From: an uncultured beta proteobacterium
Lineage (GTDB): Bacteria > Pseudomonadota > Gammaproteobacteria > Burkholderiales > Burkholderiaceae_B
Reading direction: 5' to 3'
NCBI GenBank assembly: GCA_903903735.1
Contig: CAIUZV010000200.1
Location: forward strand, 1 to 46,145
DNA: 46,145 nucleotides
The notes under the pieces are model-generated. The model saw only the letters and a list, made by a program, of their open reading frames with translations, had not been told where the DNA came from and did not search any database. The first letter of the stretch is position 1; every line of letters starts with the position of its first letter. The translations under genes and the position numbers were made by a program. Shown piece by piece: positions 8,647-17,514 of the stretch.

Positions 8647-9437
8647 AACCCATTCTTCACAAGCTGTTGCCCGCCCTCACGCTACTTGCATTTCTGCTGC
8701 TGTGGGAGTTAGGTGTGCGCTGGGCCAACATACCCGCTTACACTTTGCCAACACCTAGCGTGATCGCAGCGAGCCTGATTGATCATTGGCCCTCTCTTGC
8801 GCTGAGCTGGTGGTTCACAATTAAGATCACACTCGGGGCGCTCCTTCTTGCTTGTCTTGGCGGAGTCCTTATTGCCTCGGTCTTCTCTCTTTCCCCACAA
8901 ATAGAACGCGCTTTTTTTCCGATTGCAGTCGTACTGCAAGTCACACCGATCGTCGCAATCGCACCACTTATGTTGATTTACATTGAGAGTACGACCGCAG
9001 CCCTTTTATTATGCGCCTGGATCGTTGCTTTTTTCCCCATCCTCTCTAATACAGTCACTGGCCTGCGCGCGACAGATCGTAATTTAGTCGAACTCTTTCG
9101 ACTGTACCGTGCAAGTCCTTGGCAACGACTTGTTTTGTTGCGTGCGCCTGCAGCACTGCCCTACTTTTTAACAGGCTTGAAGATTTCTGGCGGCCTGAGC
9201 CTAATCGGTGCCGTCACGGCAGAGATGGTAGCGGGGTCTGCGGGTAGGGAAACCGGTCTTGCTTCTCGTATTCTCGAGGCAAGCTTTCGCACCGAAACGC
9301 CAAAAATGTTTGCCGCACTGGCATTGTTGGTATTAACGGGTGTCATCATATTTTTGTTGTTTAATGCGCTGTCGCGTTTGCTACTTGGCGGCTGGCATAG
9401 TTCAGAGCAAATCCATACAGTCGATCACAACTCCTAG
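8643..9437 (+). CDS. ABC transporter permease (SsuC/TauC/ThiX-like)
   Basis: A 264-residue inner-membrane protein with about six hydrophobic segments. The cytoplasmic coupling loop, LVELFRLYRASPWQRLVLLRAPAALPYF at about residues 151-178, is the EAA-type loop that docks on the ATPase. The following GGLSLIGAVTAEMVAG is typical of the sulfonate/taurine/nitrate permease subfamily. The start ATG overlaps the ATPase stop codon and the receptor follows nine bases after its stop, so the three genes are one operon in ATPase-permease-receptor order. As a homodimer it would form the channel for the receptor encoded by the next gene. Confidence 0.93.
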   Translation: MKPILHKLLPALTLLAFLLLWELGVRWANIPAYTLPTPSVIAASLIDHWPSLALSWWFTIKITLGALLLACLGGVLIASVFSLSPQIERAFFPIAVVLQVTPIVAIAPLMLIYIESTTAALLLCAWIVAFFPILSNTVTGLRATDRNLVELFRLYRASPWQRLVLLRAPAALPYFLTGLKISGGLSLIGAVTAEMVAGSAGRETGLASRILEASFRTETPKMFAALALLVLTGVIIFLLFNALSRLLLGGWHSSEQIHTVDHNS

Positions 9438-9446
9438 GAACTTGAC

Positions 9447-10460
9447 ATGACCTTCCGAATTGTTCAGTCTATTTTTCTACTGGGATTGTTGCTGCCCATC
9501 GCGCAGGCTCAACAAGCCGTTACCTTTGCAACCAATTGGAAAGCGCAAGCCGCACACGGTGGATTCTATCAAGCAGTCGCTGATGGAACCTACAAGAAAT
9601 ACGGTTTAGACGTAACGATTCGTCAAGGCGGTCCTCAAGTAAATAACCGTCCACTATTGCCGGCACGGCGTATTGATTTCCTCATGACAGGCAACCTGCT
9701 TCATAGCTTTGACAATGTCAAAAATGGCATCCCCGTTGTCGTGGTTGCGGCGATGTTTCAAAAAGATCCTCAAGCGTTGATGGCGCACCCTGGTCAGGGC
9801 TACGAAAACTTCGCTGCACTCAAGAATGCGCCTACTGCGCTAATCGCTAAAGACGGGCAATTCACCTGGTGGCAATGGCTTAAGGTGGTTCACGGTTTCA
9901 AAGATGAAACACTCAAGCCGTACAACTACAACCTAGGCCCCTTCCTCGCACAGCCAAAAGCGATTCAACAAGGCTATTCGGTTGCCGAACCGATCTATAT
10001 CCAGGAACAGGGGAAGTTCAAGCCTGTGGTGCACCTGTTGGCTGACCACGGATTCTCAACCTACAGCACCTTGATTGAAGCTCGCACAGAAACCGTAAAA
10101 AACAATCCTGATCTGGTGCAGCGTTTTGTAGATGCCTCGGTGATCGGCTGGGTCAATTTTATGTATGGCGACCGTTCTGCGGCGAACGCCTTAATGATGA
10201 AAGACAATCCCGAAATTTCTCTTGCTGAAATCGAAGCCTCAGTGGTGTTGATGAAGCAGCAAGGAATTGTCGATTCCGGCGAAGCTCAAACCATGGGTAT
10301 TGGCGCCATGAACGCTGCGCGGATTCAAGACTTTTTCAATCAGATGGTTAAGGCGGGACTCTATCAGGCCAAAGATGTTGATCTATCTAAGGTCGCAACA
10401 ACACAGTTTGTCAACAAACAGCTTGGTATCGATCTTAAGAAATCTCTCGCGCCCAAATAA
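9447..10460 (+). CDS. NMT1/THI5-like ABC importer periplasmic receptor
   Basis: A 337-residue receptor with a Sec signal peptide (MTFRIVQSIFLLGLLLPIAQAQ, cleavage after about residue 21). The mature part starts AVTFATNWKAQAAHGGFYQAV, characteristic of the NMT1/THI5-type receptors that bind pyrimidine precursors, sulfonates and other small cyclic or acidic compounds. The later aromatic-rich stretch FTWWQWLKVVHGF at about 143-155 probably helps form the binding pocket. AGGA precedes the ATG. It is the third gene of the ABC operon and is convergent with the TauD-type dioxygenase gene. That neighbourhood recalls taurine/sulfonate modules, but nothing in the sequence proves a sulfonate substrate. 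Confidence 0.88.
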   Translation: MTFRIVQSIFLLGLLLPIAQAQQAVTFATNWKAQAAHGGFYQAVADGTYKKYGLDVTIRQGGPQVNNRPLLPARRIDFLMTGNLLHSFDNVKNGIPVVVVAAMFQKDPQALMAHPGQGYENFAALKNAPTALIAKDGQFTWWQWLKVVHGFKDETLKPYNYNLGPFLAQPKAIQQGYSVAEPIYIQEQGKFKPVVHLLADHGFSTYSTLIEARTETVKNNPDLVQRFVDASVIGWVNFMYGDRSAANALMMKDNPEISLAEIEASVVLMKQQGIVDSGEAQTMGIGAMNAARIQDFFNQMVKAGLYQAKDVDLSKVATTQFVNKQLGIDLKKSLAPK

Positions 10461-10489
10461 AAAGCCGGAGCGGCCTTTGGCCGTCCGGC
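10461..10489 (-). terminator. Rho-independent terminator of the TauD-like gene
   Basis: GCCGGA-G-CGGCC (10464-10475) pairs with GGCCGTCCGGC (10479-10489) around a three-base loop with one bulged G. On the minus strand the hairpin is followed by a T-run (A-run at 10458-10463 on the plus strand), so it fits the end of the dioxygenase transcript. On the plus strand no T-run follows, so it would only weakly end the ABC operon. Confidence 0.8.
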
Positions 10490-10517
10490 AACTTCACGTG
10501 ACAGCTACCGTTAATCG

Positions 10518-11345
10518 CTAAGCTGGCGTGTCGCCTTTTAAAGTAATGCGGTAGAGCAGACGCTTGTGTCCGTGATAGTCATTCACCGGATTGTGCATGA
10601 CACAGCGGTTATCCCAGAGAGCGATAGACTTTGGTGCCCAAGAAAAGCGGCACGTAAACTCTGGTTTAACTTGGTGCTGAAACAAAAAATCAAGTAACGG
10701 AGCACTCTCCTCTTCGGTCCAGCCAACAAAGCGCATCGTATGGCCTGGATTGACGTAGAGCGCTTTGCGACCCGTCTCGGGATGCGTGCGCACGACGGGA
10801 TGCTCGGATACGAGCTCTTTGCGCGCATTCTCTTCTTTTGCCGAATCGCCGACACGATCTTCGCGCGTCTTGGTGACCGTTGCTTTAGCTGATGAATTGA
10901 CTCCACGCAGACCTTGCAGCACACGCTGCACATCAGGGGATAAGGCCTCATACGCCGCATAATTACTCGAGAACAAGGTGTCACCACCGTAAGGAGGCAA
11001 CTCCTCGGCGATCAGCATTGTCGCCATGGGAGGCGTCTGTAGATAGGTCGTATCGGTGTGCCAAATTCCACCAAAGTTATGTTTTTCATGCGGCAACTTC
11101 AACACCGGAATAATCATCGGATGATCAGGCAACCCTTTCACAAAGGGATATTCCACGATCTCGCCAAAGCGCTTGGCAAAACTCTGGAACTGATCCATTG
11201 TCATGTTCTGATCACGAAAGAAAACAACGCCGTTTTCTAACCAAATTTTGCGGATGTCCGCAATTAAGGCATCCGAAATCTTTCCTACTAGATCCACCCC
11301 AAGGATTTCGGCTCCCACTGCGCCAGATAGTCGCTTGATCTGCAT
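10518..11345 (-). CDS. TauD/TfdA-family Fe(II)/2-oxoglutarate dioxygenase
   Basis: A 275-residue dioxygenase that uses Fe(II), 2-oxoglutarate and oxygen to hydroxylate its substrate; TauD and TfdA members thereby cleave sulfonates or aryloxyacetates. The iron ligands are visible: His96 and Asp98 in GIWHTDTTY, and a distal His in WDNRCVMHNPVNDY, followed by the 2-oxoglutarate-binding Arg in RLLYRITLKG. The N-terminus IKRLSGAVGAEILGVDL is typical. The frame opens at a TTG at 11381, but the ATG at 11345 gives the family-standard start. It lies next to, and convergent with, the NMT1/THI5-type ABC importer, and is divergent from the Bug 2 gene. A sulfonate or aromatic ether substrate is plausible but unproven. 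Confidence 0.9.
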   Translation of the reverse strand: MQIKRLSGAVGAEILGVDLVGKISDALIADIRKIWLENGVVFFRDQNMTMDQFQSFAKRFGEIVEYPFVKGLPDHPMIIPVLKLPHEKHNFGGIWHTDTTYLQTPPMATMLIAEELPPYGGDTLFSSNYAAYEALSPDVQRVLQGLRGVNSSAKATVTKTREDRVGDSAKEENARKELVSEHPVVRTHPETGRKALYVNPGHTMRFVGWTEEESAPLLDFLFQHQVKPEFTCRFSWAPKSIALWDNRCVMHNPVNDYHGHKRLLYRITLKGDTPA

Positions 11346-11557
11346 GCTCTGCCCCAAATGTTCTAAGTTTTTTAACAACAACTTGGATAATCATAAGCGA
11401 AAAACTAGTCTGTGCTTTTCCTAAAACACGACCCAGTAGCATATTGCCAAGGGCTGCCTTATGATTGCTTGATAAAAATCAAATCAAATAAATCCTTAGT
11501 CGCTACAGGCCACAGGCAACCATGCTTGCGCCCTCTATAACTTCCGGAGACCACGAC

Positions 11558-12541
11558 ATGCTTGGCCTTAACCGAATTCGCCCCACACTGGTGCTTCTGA
11601 CCTGTTTGTTTTTCATGCCTTTGCAGTCTGCACAAGCGCAAGGCACCTACCCACAAAAACCCATCAAAATCATCGTACCGGTCGCGGCAGGAGGCGGAAC
11701 GGATTTTGTCGCACGAGTGGTGGGTCAAAAACTAGGGGAAGCGCTCTCCACCCCCGTCATCATTGAAAATAGGCCTGGTGGTGCGGGCAATGTGGGCGTT
11801 GATGCGGCAGCAAAGGCCGACCCAGACGGCTACACCCTGGTCATGCCAATTACCTCGTTTTCGGTTAATCCCAGCCTGTATGCCAAGCTGCCCTTTGATA
11901 CACAAAAAGACTTCGCCCCAATTGCTTTGGTTGCGTCAGCCCCATTACTGTTGGTCGTCAACACTCAACTCCCTGTCAAAACACTGGGGGATCTAATCGC
12001 ACTGGCTAAGCAAAAACCCGGCACGCTCAACTATGGCACTTCTGGCGTTGGCACAACCTCGCATTTAGCGGCCGAGCTATTCAAATACAAAGCAAAACTC
12101 GACATTATCAACGTCCCTTACAAGGGCGGTGGGCCGATCGTCACTGATTTGATTGCGGGAAGTATTCAAATCTACTTCTCTACTGTTCCGGCGGCTTTAC
12201 CTCAAACACAGGCAGGTAAACTTCGCGCCATCGCCATCACGAGCCCCCAGAGAATACCGAGCCTCAGTGACATTCCAACAATGTCTGAAGCTGGCCTCCC
12301 CGGTTACGACGTCGTCGGATGGTTTGGACTATTTGCACCAGCCAAAACGCCAACTCCAATTATTGAACGTCTGAACACCGAGATCGTCAAGATTCTGCAA
12401 ATGCCTGATGTTCGGGAAAAGATCCAAGCGCACGGCTTATTACCCGGCGGCGGTAGTGCAAAAGAATTGGGCGTATTTTTGAATGCCGAGATCAAAAAGT
12501 GGAGTGAATTGATCAAAGCGGCCAACATCACCCCACAATAG
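11558..12541 (+). CDS. TctC/Bug-family periplasmic receptor (Bug 2)
   Basis: A receptor of 327 residues when started at the ATG at 11558. CGGAGA at 11545-11550 lies seven bases upstream, and this start leaves a standard Sec signal peptide ending in SAQAQ. An upstream in-frame ATG at 11522 would add 12 residues with no ribosome binding site. The mature part contains YPQKPIKIIVPVAAGGGTDFVAR, NRPGGAGNVGVDAAA, PDGYTLV and NVPYKGGGP. It stands alone, divergent from the dioxygenase gene and convergent with the dehydrogenase gene, whose stop lies 18 bases away. No membrane component is nearby. Confidence 0.93.
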   Translation: MLGLNRIRPTLVLLTCLFFMPLQSAQAQGTYPQKPIKIIVPVAAGGGTDFVARVVGQKLGEALSTPVIIENRPGGAGNVGVDAAAKADPDGYTLVMPITSFSVNPSLYAKLPFDTQKDFAPIALVASAPLLLVVNTQLPVKTLGDLIALAKQKPGTLNYGTSGVGTTSHLAAELFKYKAKLDIINVPYKGGGPIVTDLIAGSIQIYFSTVPAALPQTQAGKLRAIAITSPQRIPSLSDIPTMSEAGLPGYDVVGWFGLFAPAKTPTPIIERLNTEIVKILQMPDVREKIQAHGLLPGGGSAKELGVFLNAEIKKWSELIKAANITPQ

Positions 12542-12559
12542 GCCTCTAACGATGCGGCC

Positions 12560-13510
12560 TTAAAGCGGAGTGCGCAAAGGTTTACCAGCCAAGTGCAAGT
12601 TAGCGTTATCAATAAAACATACAACCGAGGCCAGCATCGCTTCAGGTGACAAGCCTGCTACGTGGGGCGTGATGATTGCGTTTTCAAACTCTAGCAAAGC
12701 GAGTGGTGGTTTTGGCTCGCTTTCATACACATCTATCGCGGCGGCAGCAATGACGTTGTCGCGCAACGCGACGGCTAGCGCTTCCGTATCAACCAAACTT
12801 CCCCGAGCAATATTGACCAATACGCCCTCGGAGCCGAGTGCAGCCAATATCTCTGCATTGATGATGTGAAACGTTTCTTTTCCGCCTGGGGCTGCAACCA
12901 CCAGAAAATCACACCACCTTGCTAGCGACAGTAAATCAGGGAAAAACTCAAACCCTGTCTCATCACGGCGTGTTCGACTGTAGTATCCGATCTGCATGTC
13001 AAACGCTAACGCACGCTTTGCAATCTTCTTTGCAATACCACCCATCCCGAGAAGTCCGAGACGTTTATTTGACACATTCGGTGGCCTGGGAATCGCGTCA
13101 CGCCAAATCCCTTTACGCACAGCATTATTTAAGGCCGGAATACCGCGAATTGCAGAGAGCAAAAGTCCCATCGCGTGATCGGCGACACAATCTTCATTCG
13201 TACCAGCTGCGTTGCACACCCTAATGCCGCGCTGTTTTAAGTACTCAACTGGCACAGTCTCATAGCCAACACCTAAGGTGCACAAAATCTCTAATTTAGG
13301 TAATGCATTGATCTCATCGATCGTGATGCCGGTCGCACCATTAGTCAAAACGATTCGGATATCGTCAGCGTGTGCGGCAATGTGCGCCGCACTATTACTA
13401 CGATCCGCGCTTGCGCCTTCATTCGGTGCATAAATTAATTCGAAATTTTGCGCGACCAACTCTCGATGCGCTTCGGTCAAAAATACCATTACCAGTGCAT
13501 ACGACTTCAT
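12560..13510 (-). CDS. D-2-hydroxyacid dehydrogenase (glyoxylate/hydroxypyruvate reductase-like)
   Basis: An NAD(P)-dependent cytoplasmic dehydrogenase of about 316 residues that interconverts 2-oxo and D-2-hydroxy acids. The Rossmann motif is LGLLGMGGIAKKIAKRAL. The catalytic triad is visible as Arg in NIARGSLVDTEAL, Glu in DVYESEP and His in ITPHVAGLSPEA. The substrate-contact segment LGVGYETVPVEYLKQRGI is also conserved. The frame starts at 13528, but the ATG at 13510 is preferred because AGGA lies eight bases upstream of it. It follows the Bug 3 gene by 41 bases on the same strand, so the two probably form an operon in which the receptor supplies a hydroxy- or oxo-acid for this enzyme. 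Glyoxylate or hydroxypyruvate are likely substrates by family, not by direct evidence. Confidence 0.92.
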   Translation of the reverse strand: MKSYALVMVFLTEAHRELVAQNFELIYAPNEGASADRSNSAAHIAAHADDIRIVLTNGATGITIDEINALPKLEILCTLGVGYETVPVEYLKQRGIRVCNAAGTNEDCVADHAMGLLLSAIRGIPALNNAVRKGIWRDAIPRPPNVSNKRLGLLGMGGIAKKIAKRALAFDMQIGYYSRTRRDETGFEFFPDLLSLARWCDFLVVAAPGGKETFHIINAEILAALGSEGVLVNIARGSLVDTEALAVALRDNVIAAAAIDVYESEPKPPLALLEFENAIITPHVAGLSPEAMLASVVCFIDNANLHLAGKPLRTPL

Positions 13511-13551
13511 TTGCCCCATCCTACTCATTCAAGCCAAATCGACTTATTTCA

Positions 13552-14520
13552 TTACTTGTTTGATACCGAGGGCTTTAACAATCGTCGCCATATCTCGATT
13601 TCCGAACGCAAAAATCCATCAAATTCTTTGGGAGAGGAAACCTTTATCACTCCATCAATGACTGCCAACCGTCTCCCGACATCTGGATGTGCCAAACTTG
13701 TTTTAAGCGCTACGTTTATTTTCTCAATAATTTCGGATGGGGTACCAGCTGGTGCTAGCACTGCCCACCACACTACTGCCTCGAAACCGGGGTAGCCTTG
13801 CTCGGCAATAGTAGGAACGTCTGGCGCAGAGTTCAATCTCTGTAAACCTGACGTCGCAATTAAACGAATACGTTTCCCATCAAGTTGTGGCTTGAGTTGC
13901 GACATCCCGGTAAAGAGCATATCCACATGGCCACTAGCAACATCGAGCACGCCCTGGCCCGCACCCTTATAAGGCACCTTTGTGATTTTGATACCCGTTT
14001 TCTCCATAAACAACTCTACAGCCAAATCGGTCGCTGAGCCTTCACCCGATGTGGCGGTGGTTAATTTTCCTGGGTTCTTTTTTGCGTAGGCAACCAACTC
14101 AGGGATATTTTGGATAGGGGAGCCCGCATGAACGGCGACCCCCATTGCATAGGTAATCACCTGAGCAACTGGGGCGAAAGATTCGGGGGTCTTGTAAGGA
14201 AGGTTGGGTAAAAGTGTAGGATTCGTTGAAATGGTTGGACTTACTAATAGCAAGGTGTAGCCGTCCGGTGCTGCTTTAGCTACTTGCTCAGTGCCCACAA
14301 CAGTATTGCCGCCCCCTCGATTCTCAATAATCACGGGCTGCCTGATCACCTCGGACAGCTTATCGGCCCACGCTCGCGCGATGAAGTCACCGCCACCACC
14401 CGCTACAAAAGGTACAACTATTCGCAGGGGTCGCTCTGGATAGTTATCGGCTGGACTCGCGACGGTCCAAGCAGAAACAAACAGCGAGCTCAACAACAGT
14501 GCTATGTTTAAGGTTCGCAT
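13552..14520 (-). CDS. TctC/Bug-family periplasmic receptor (Bug 3)
   Basis: A 322-residue Bug receptor with a Sec signal peptide ending near residue 22 (VASPA) and mature motifs YPERPLRIVVPFVAGGGGDFIAR, GGNTVVGTEQVA, APDGYTLLL and KVPYKGAGQ. The usual GA-x-G segment after the first strand reads GGGNTVVG, a little divergent. It is divergent from the LysR gene across 86 bases and precedes the 2-hydroxyacid dehydrogenase gene. LysR proteins often control the divergent neighbour, so this receptor is a likely target. Confidence 0.93.
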   Translation of the reverse strand: MRTLNIALLLSSLFVSAWTVASPADNYPERPLRIVVPFVAGGGGDFIARAWADKLSEVIRQPVIIENRGGGNTVVGTEQVAKAAPDGYTLLLVSPTISTNPTLLPNLPYKTPESFAPVAQVITYAMGVAVHAGSPIQNIPELVAYAKKNPGKLTTATSGEGSATDLAVELFMEKTGIKITKVPYKGAGQGVLDVASGHVDMLFTGMSQLKPQLDGKRIRLIATSGLQRLNSAPDVPTIAEQGYPGFEAVVWWAVLAPAGTPSEIIEKINVALKTSLAHPDVGRRLAVIDGVIKVSSPKEFDGFLRSEIEIWRRLLKPSVSNK

Positions 14521-14606
14521 GATGCGTGATTCCTTTTTTTATTCGAAAGTAACTGCAGAATACAACGAACCCTCCCAAAAGCACTTATGACAGCCTCCCT
14601 CTTTTT

Positions 14607-15497
14607 ATGATCGAGATCCGCAATCTGGAAACCTTCGTTTGGGTAGCTACTCTGGCTAGTTTTCGTGCTGCAGCACACAAACTAAACACCACGCAACCAG
14701 CCGTTTCACAGCGGATTGCATCTCTAGAGTCCTCTCTCGGCGTAAAGCTCTTAGAGCGCAACGCTCGCGGTGTCAAACTGACAACGAAAGGTCTTGAGCT
14801 CCTGGAGCACGCTAAGCGAATGCTGGATCTCAAGCAAGAAATGTTAAACGCCGCAGAAAGCCCGAATACGATTACTGGTCAGGTCAGGATTGGCGTGTCT
14901 GAAACAATAGTACAAACGTGGCTCCCGCAGTTTTTGGAGTCCGTTCATGCACGCTATCCTGCTGTGAGCGTCGAACTCGAAGTCGAAACAACTCCTGTGT
15001 TGCGAGAGCAAGTTCTGTCGCATCGAATCAATCTCGCGTTTCTACTGGGGCCCCTCCTATCGCCACAACTCGAGAACATCCCGATCTGCAAGTACCCACT
15101 CGCGTGGATCGCAAGCCCAAAACTCGGTCTCAACAACAAAAAGGTGACGCTCGAGCAAGTATGCGAGTACCCAATCATTACCTATTCAGCAGCCAGTGCC
15201 CCACACCACTTTGTCCGTAGCCTTATCACAGCATCAGGGATCCATGCCCCTCGCATGTACGGCAGCGCATCGCTGTCCGTTGTGGTGCGCATGACCCTAG
15301 ACGCGATCGGGGTCGCCGTCATCACACCCACTTTTTTAAAAACAGAACTTAGCGAAGGGCGACTTTGCATTCTTAACGTGACAGCATCGGAGCTACCAGA
15401 GCTCGCTTTCACGGCATCCTGGGCGAAGGGTCCCGATGAGCACATTGCGCGCGCACTTGCCAAGCTCGCAGAAGAAATATCCGGGCAATATCATTAA
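14607..15497 (+). CDS. LysR-family transcriptional regulator
   Basis: A 296-residue LysR regulator. The winged helix-turn-helix occupies about residues 1-60, with FRAAAHKLNTTQPAVSQRIASLE as the HTH and LLERNARGVKLTTKG as the wing. The effector-binding domain begins near VRIGVSETIVQTWLP at about residue 93. It lies between two possible targets: the divergent Bug 3-dehydrogenase operon on one side and the codirectional DUF1445-TRAP-DUF2848 operon 95 bases downstream. The inverted repeat at 15522-15538 before the latter is a candidate binding site. The inducer is probably a carboxylate or an amino acid imported by one of these systems. Confidence 0.93.
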   Translation: MIEIRNLETFVWVATLASFRAAAHKLNTTQPAVSQRIASLESSLGVKLLERNARGVKLTTKGLELLEHAKRMLDLKQEMLNAAESPNTITGQVRIGVSETIVQTWLPQFLESVHARYPAVSVELEVETTPVLREQVLSHRINLAFLLGPLLSPQLENIPICKYPLAWIASPKLGLNNKKVTLEQVCEYPIITYSAASAPHHFVRSLITASGIHAPRMYGSASLSVVVRMTLDAIGVAVITPTFLKTELSEGRLCILNVTASELPELAFTASWAKGPDEHIARALAKLAEEISGQYH

Positions 15498-15521
15498 TAA
15501 ATAAAATTTATCGATACTGAT

Positions 15522-15538
15522 TCCAAATGATAATTGGA
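15522..15538. promoter_or_regulatory. Candidate LysR operator upstream of the DUF1445-TRAP operon
   Basis: TCCAA (15522-15526) and TTGGA (15534-15538) form an inverted repeat with a seven-base AT-rich spacer, giving dyad symmetry of the kind LysR proteins bind. A third copy, TTGGAAT, lies at 15552-15558. The site lies 55 bases before the DUF1445 start codon and just after the LysR gene. Confidence 0.45.
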
Positions 15539-15592
15539 CATTACACTGCCCTTGGAATTGAATAGAAAATAGCAATCCTTGGGAGACTTTGT

Positions 15593-16369
15593 ATGCTGGC
15601 ATCACAGCGAGTGCGACTAAATATCCGAAACGGCACATTTCAGCAGCCAACGGCGGGGGCAGCCCCGGGGTTTGTTCAGGCCAACCTCGTCATCCTACCG
15701 AAAGCCTTAGCCAGCGACTTTCAATTATTTTGCCAACGCAACCCTAAACCTTGCCCAATTCTGGCTGTTGCCGATGTCGGCAGCACCTTTTTCCCGGGCT
15801 TTGGGGACAATTTAGATGTACGCACAGATATTCCGCGGTATCGGGTTTGGCGCGATGGCGAGTTGGTAGAAGAGGTGACCAACATCTCGCGCTTTTGGAG
15901 AGATGATTTAGTGAGCTTCGCACTTGGTTGCTCATTTTCCTTTGAAGAGGCACTCGTCGCTGACGGAATTGACGTTCGACACATTTCATGTGGTTCCAAT
16001 GTCCCAATGTACAAGAGCAATATCGCGACAGCGCCTGCAGGTCCATTTCATGGTCCGATGGTCGTATCCATGAGGCCTTTTAAAGCAGCCGACGCGATCC
16101 GAGCGATTCAAATCACATCAAAATTCCCCTCCGTTCACGGAGCCCCCGTACACCTCGGTGACCCAGCACAAATCGGCATTGCCGATTTATCAAAACCAGA
16201 CTTTGGTGAACCCGTACCTGTTGCACACGACGAAATTCCGGTTTTTTGGGCCTGCGGTGTCACCCCACAAGCCGTCTTGATGGCCTCAAAGCCTGATTTT
16301 TGCATCACACATGCCCCAGGCTACATGCTAGTGACGGACAAGCTCAACTCTCAACTATCCATTATTTGA
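15593..16369 (+). CDS. DUF1445 / UPF0317 protein, D-glutamate-cyclase-like hydro-lyase
   Basis: A 258-residue cytoplasmic protein matching the DUF1445 (UPF0317) family, whose vertebrate member is D-glutamate cyclase, converting D-glutamate to 5-oxo-D-proline. Recognisable segments are [33 protein letters not shown] at about 26-58, the polar run [16 protein letters not shown] at about 77-92, [13 protein letters not shown] at about 109-121, and the C-terminal [26 protein letters not shown]. Length equals the usual bacterial size. GGGAGA precedes the ATG by seven bases. It is the first gene of an operon with a TRAP importer and a DUF2848 gene, so its substrate is likely the imported molecule or a product of it. 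Bacterial members have no proven universal activity, so the reaction remains an inference. Confidence 0.9.
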   Translation: MLASQRVRLNIRNGTFQQPTAGAAPGFVQANLVILPKALASDFQLFCQRNPKPCPILAVADVGSTFFPGFGDNLDVRTDIPRYRVWRDGELVEEVTNISRFWRDDLVSFALGCSFSFEEALVADGIDVRHISCGSNVPMYKSNIATAPAGPFHGPMVVSMRPFKAADAIRAIQITSKFPSVHGAPVHLGDPAQIGIADLSKPDFGEPVPVAHDEIPVFWACGVTPQAVLMASKPDFCITHAPGYMLVTDKLNSQLSII

Positions 16370-16393
16370 CGATAACTATTTTTAGGCTGTTCC

Positions 16394-16425
16394 CTGTATC
16401 GACGCTAAGCGGGTAACCGATACAG
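16394..16425. promoter_or_regulatory. Intercistronic inverted repeat between DUF1445 and dctP-like genes
   Basis: CTGTATCG (16394-16401) and CGATACAG (16418-16425) form a perfect eight-base inverted repeat with a 16-base spacer, followed by ATTTTCTT. It ends 31 bases before the DctP-like start codon. It may act as a weak attenuator, an mRNA-stabilising hairpin for the highly expressed receptor gene, or an operator. Confidence 0.5.
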
Positions 16426-16456
16426 ATTTTCTTCCCGTTAATTAGGAGATGCTTTC

Positions 16457-17503
16457 ATGAAAATGCTGATGCTCGCAGTAGTTAGTGCTGCAACACTCAT
16501 GGCGACAAACGTCGCCGCGCAAGACCTGCCTCGTACACAACTTAAAGTCGTTGGGGGCCTGAACAACCTCACAGCCTATAAAGACTTTGAGCAGCCTTTT
16601 TGGACAAAGACAATACCCGAAGCATCGAAAGGACGGGTCACTGCTGACATCCAAGGCTTTAACCAAATGGGACTTAAAGGTCCTGAACTGATGCGACTCA
16701 TTGGTCAGGGAGTTATTGAGTTTGGGACGGCGACCCTTTCCTATTTCGCCAGCGACAACCCCATCAATGAAGCAATCGATCTTCCTGGCTTAGCTCCCGA
16801 TGTAAAGACGGCGCGTGAAATCACCGATCTTTTTGCCCCCATTTACGGAAAACTCTACGGTGGGAATAACAACGTAAAGATTCTTGGTTTGTCACCCTAC
16901 CCTGCTCAGGTTATTTTTTGTAACGCACCAATAAAAGATCTCACCGATCTAAAGGGTAAAAAAGTACGTACAAGTAGCCGGACTCAGGCAGAGTTTATTC
17001 AAGCTCTCGGCGGCACAAGCGTCACCCTGGCGTTTGGTGAAGTTGTCCCCGCATTGCAAAACAAGGTTGTGAATTGCGCGATCACTGGATCCCTCTCTGG
17101 CTACTCGGCAAAGTGGTACGAAGTATCCACGCATCTTTTGGCGCTGCCAATCAACTGGAATCAGCAAATTCATGCAGTAAACCAAAAAGCTTGGGACAAA
17201 ATCGATCCAAAAGTTCAGTCCTTCTTGCAGACCAACATCAATACTTTGATGACAACCATGTGGAATGCTGCGAACGAACAAACAGAGCAAGGCTATGCCT
17301 GCAATACGGGTTCGCCTGGATGTCCTTTTGACGTAAAAGGGAAAATGACGCTAGTCAAACCGTCAGAGGCAGACAAGGCATTGCTCAACAAGCTACTCGG
17401 CGACGTTATTTTGCCTAAGTGGGCGGCGCGCTGCTCAGATCAATGTGTGGCAGATTTCAATGCCACGATCGGTAAAAAACTTAACGTTACTGCAAAGAAG
17501 TAA
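16457..17503 (+). CDS. TRAP transporter periplasmic receptor, DctP family
   Basis: A 348-residue receptor with a Sec signal peptide (cleavage after NVAA, about residue 21). The mature protein carries WTKTIPEASKGRVTADIQGFNQMGLKG and the DctP core LKGKKVRTSSRTQAEFIQALGGTSVTLAFGEVVPALQNKVVNCAI at about 170-215. In that core the arginine of KVRT is the usual carboxylate-binding residue. Four cysteines near the C-terminus (YACNTGSPGCPF and RCSDQCVAD) probably form disulfides in the periplasm, an unusual addition for DctP. AGGAG lies eight bases before the ATG. It is followed 11 bases later by the DctQ gene and forms a full tripartite secondary importer driven by an ion gradient. Confidence 0.93.
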   Translation: MKMLMLAVVSAATLMATNVAAQDLPRTQLKVVGGLNNLTAYKDFEQPFWTKTIPEASKGRVTADIQGFNQMGLKGPELMRLIGQGVIEFGTATLSYFASDNPINEAIDLPGLAPDVKTAREITDLFAPIYGKLYGGNNNVKILGLSPYPAQVIFCNAPIKDLTDLKGKKVRTSSRTQAEFIQALGGTSVTLAFGEVVPALQNKVVNCAITGSLSGYSAKWYEVSTHLLALPINWNQQIHAVNQKAWDKIDPKVQSFLQTNINTLMTTMWNAANEQTEQGYACNTGSPGCPFDVKGKMTLVKPSEADKALLNKLLGDVILPKWAARCSDQCVADFNATIGKKLNVTAKK

Positions 17504-17514
17504 TAGGCAAACGT

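Noticed and set aside
11469-11482. TTGAT-AAAA-ATCAA palindrome between the TauD-like and Bug 2 genes
   Set aside because: Short and AT-rich, likely to arise by chance; no supporting second site.
12540-12560. AGGCC / GGCCT stem at the Bug 2 and dehydrogenase junction
   Set aside because: Only five base pairs with an 11-base loop and no T-run.
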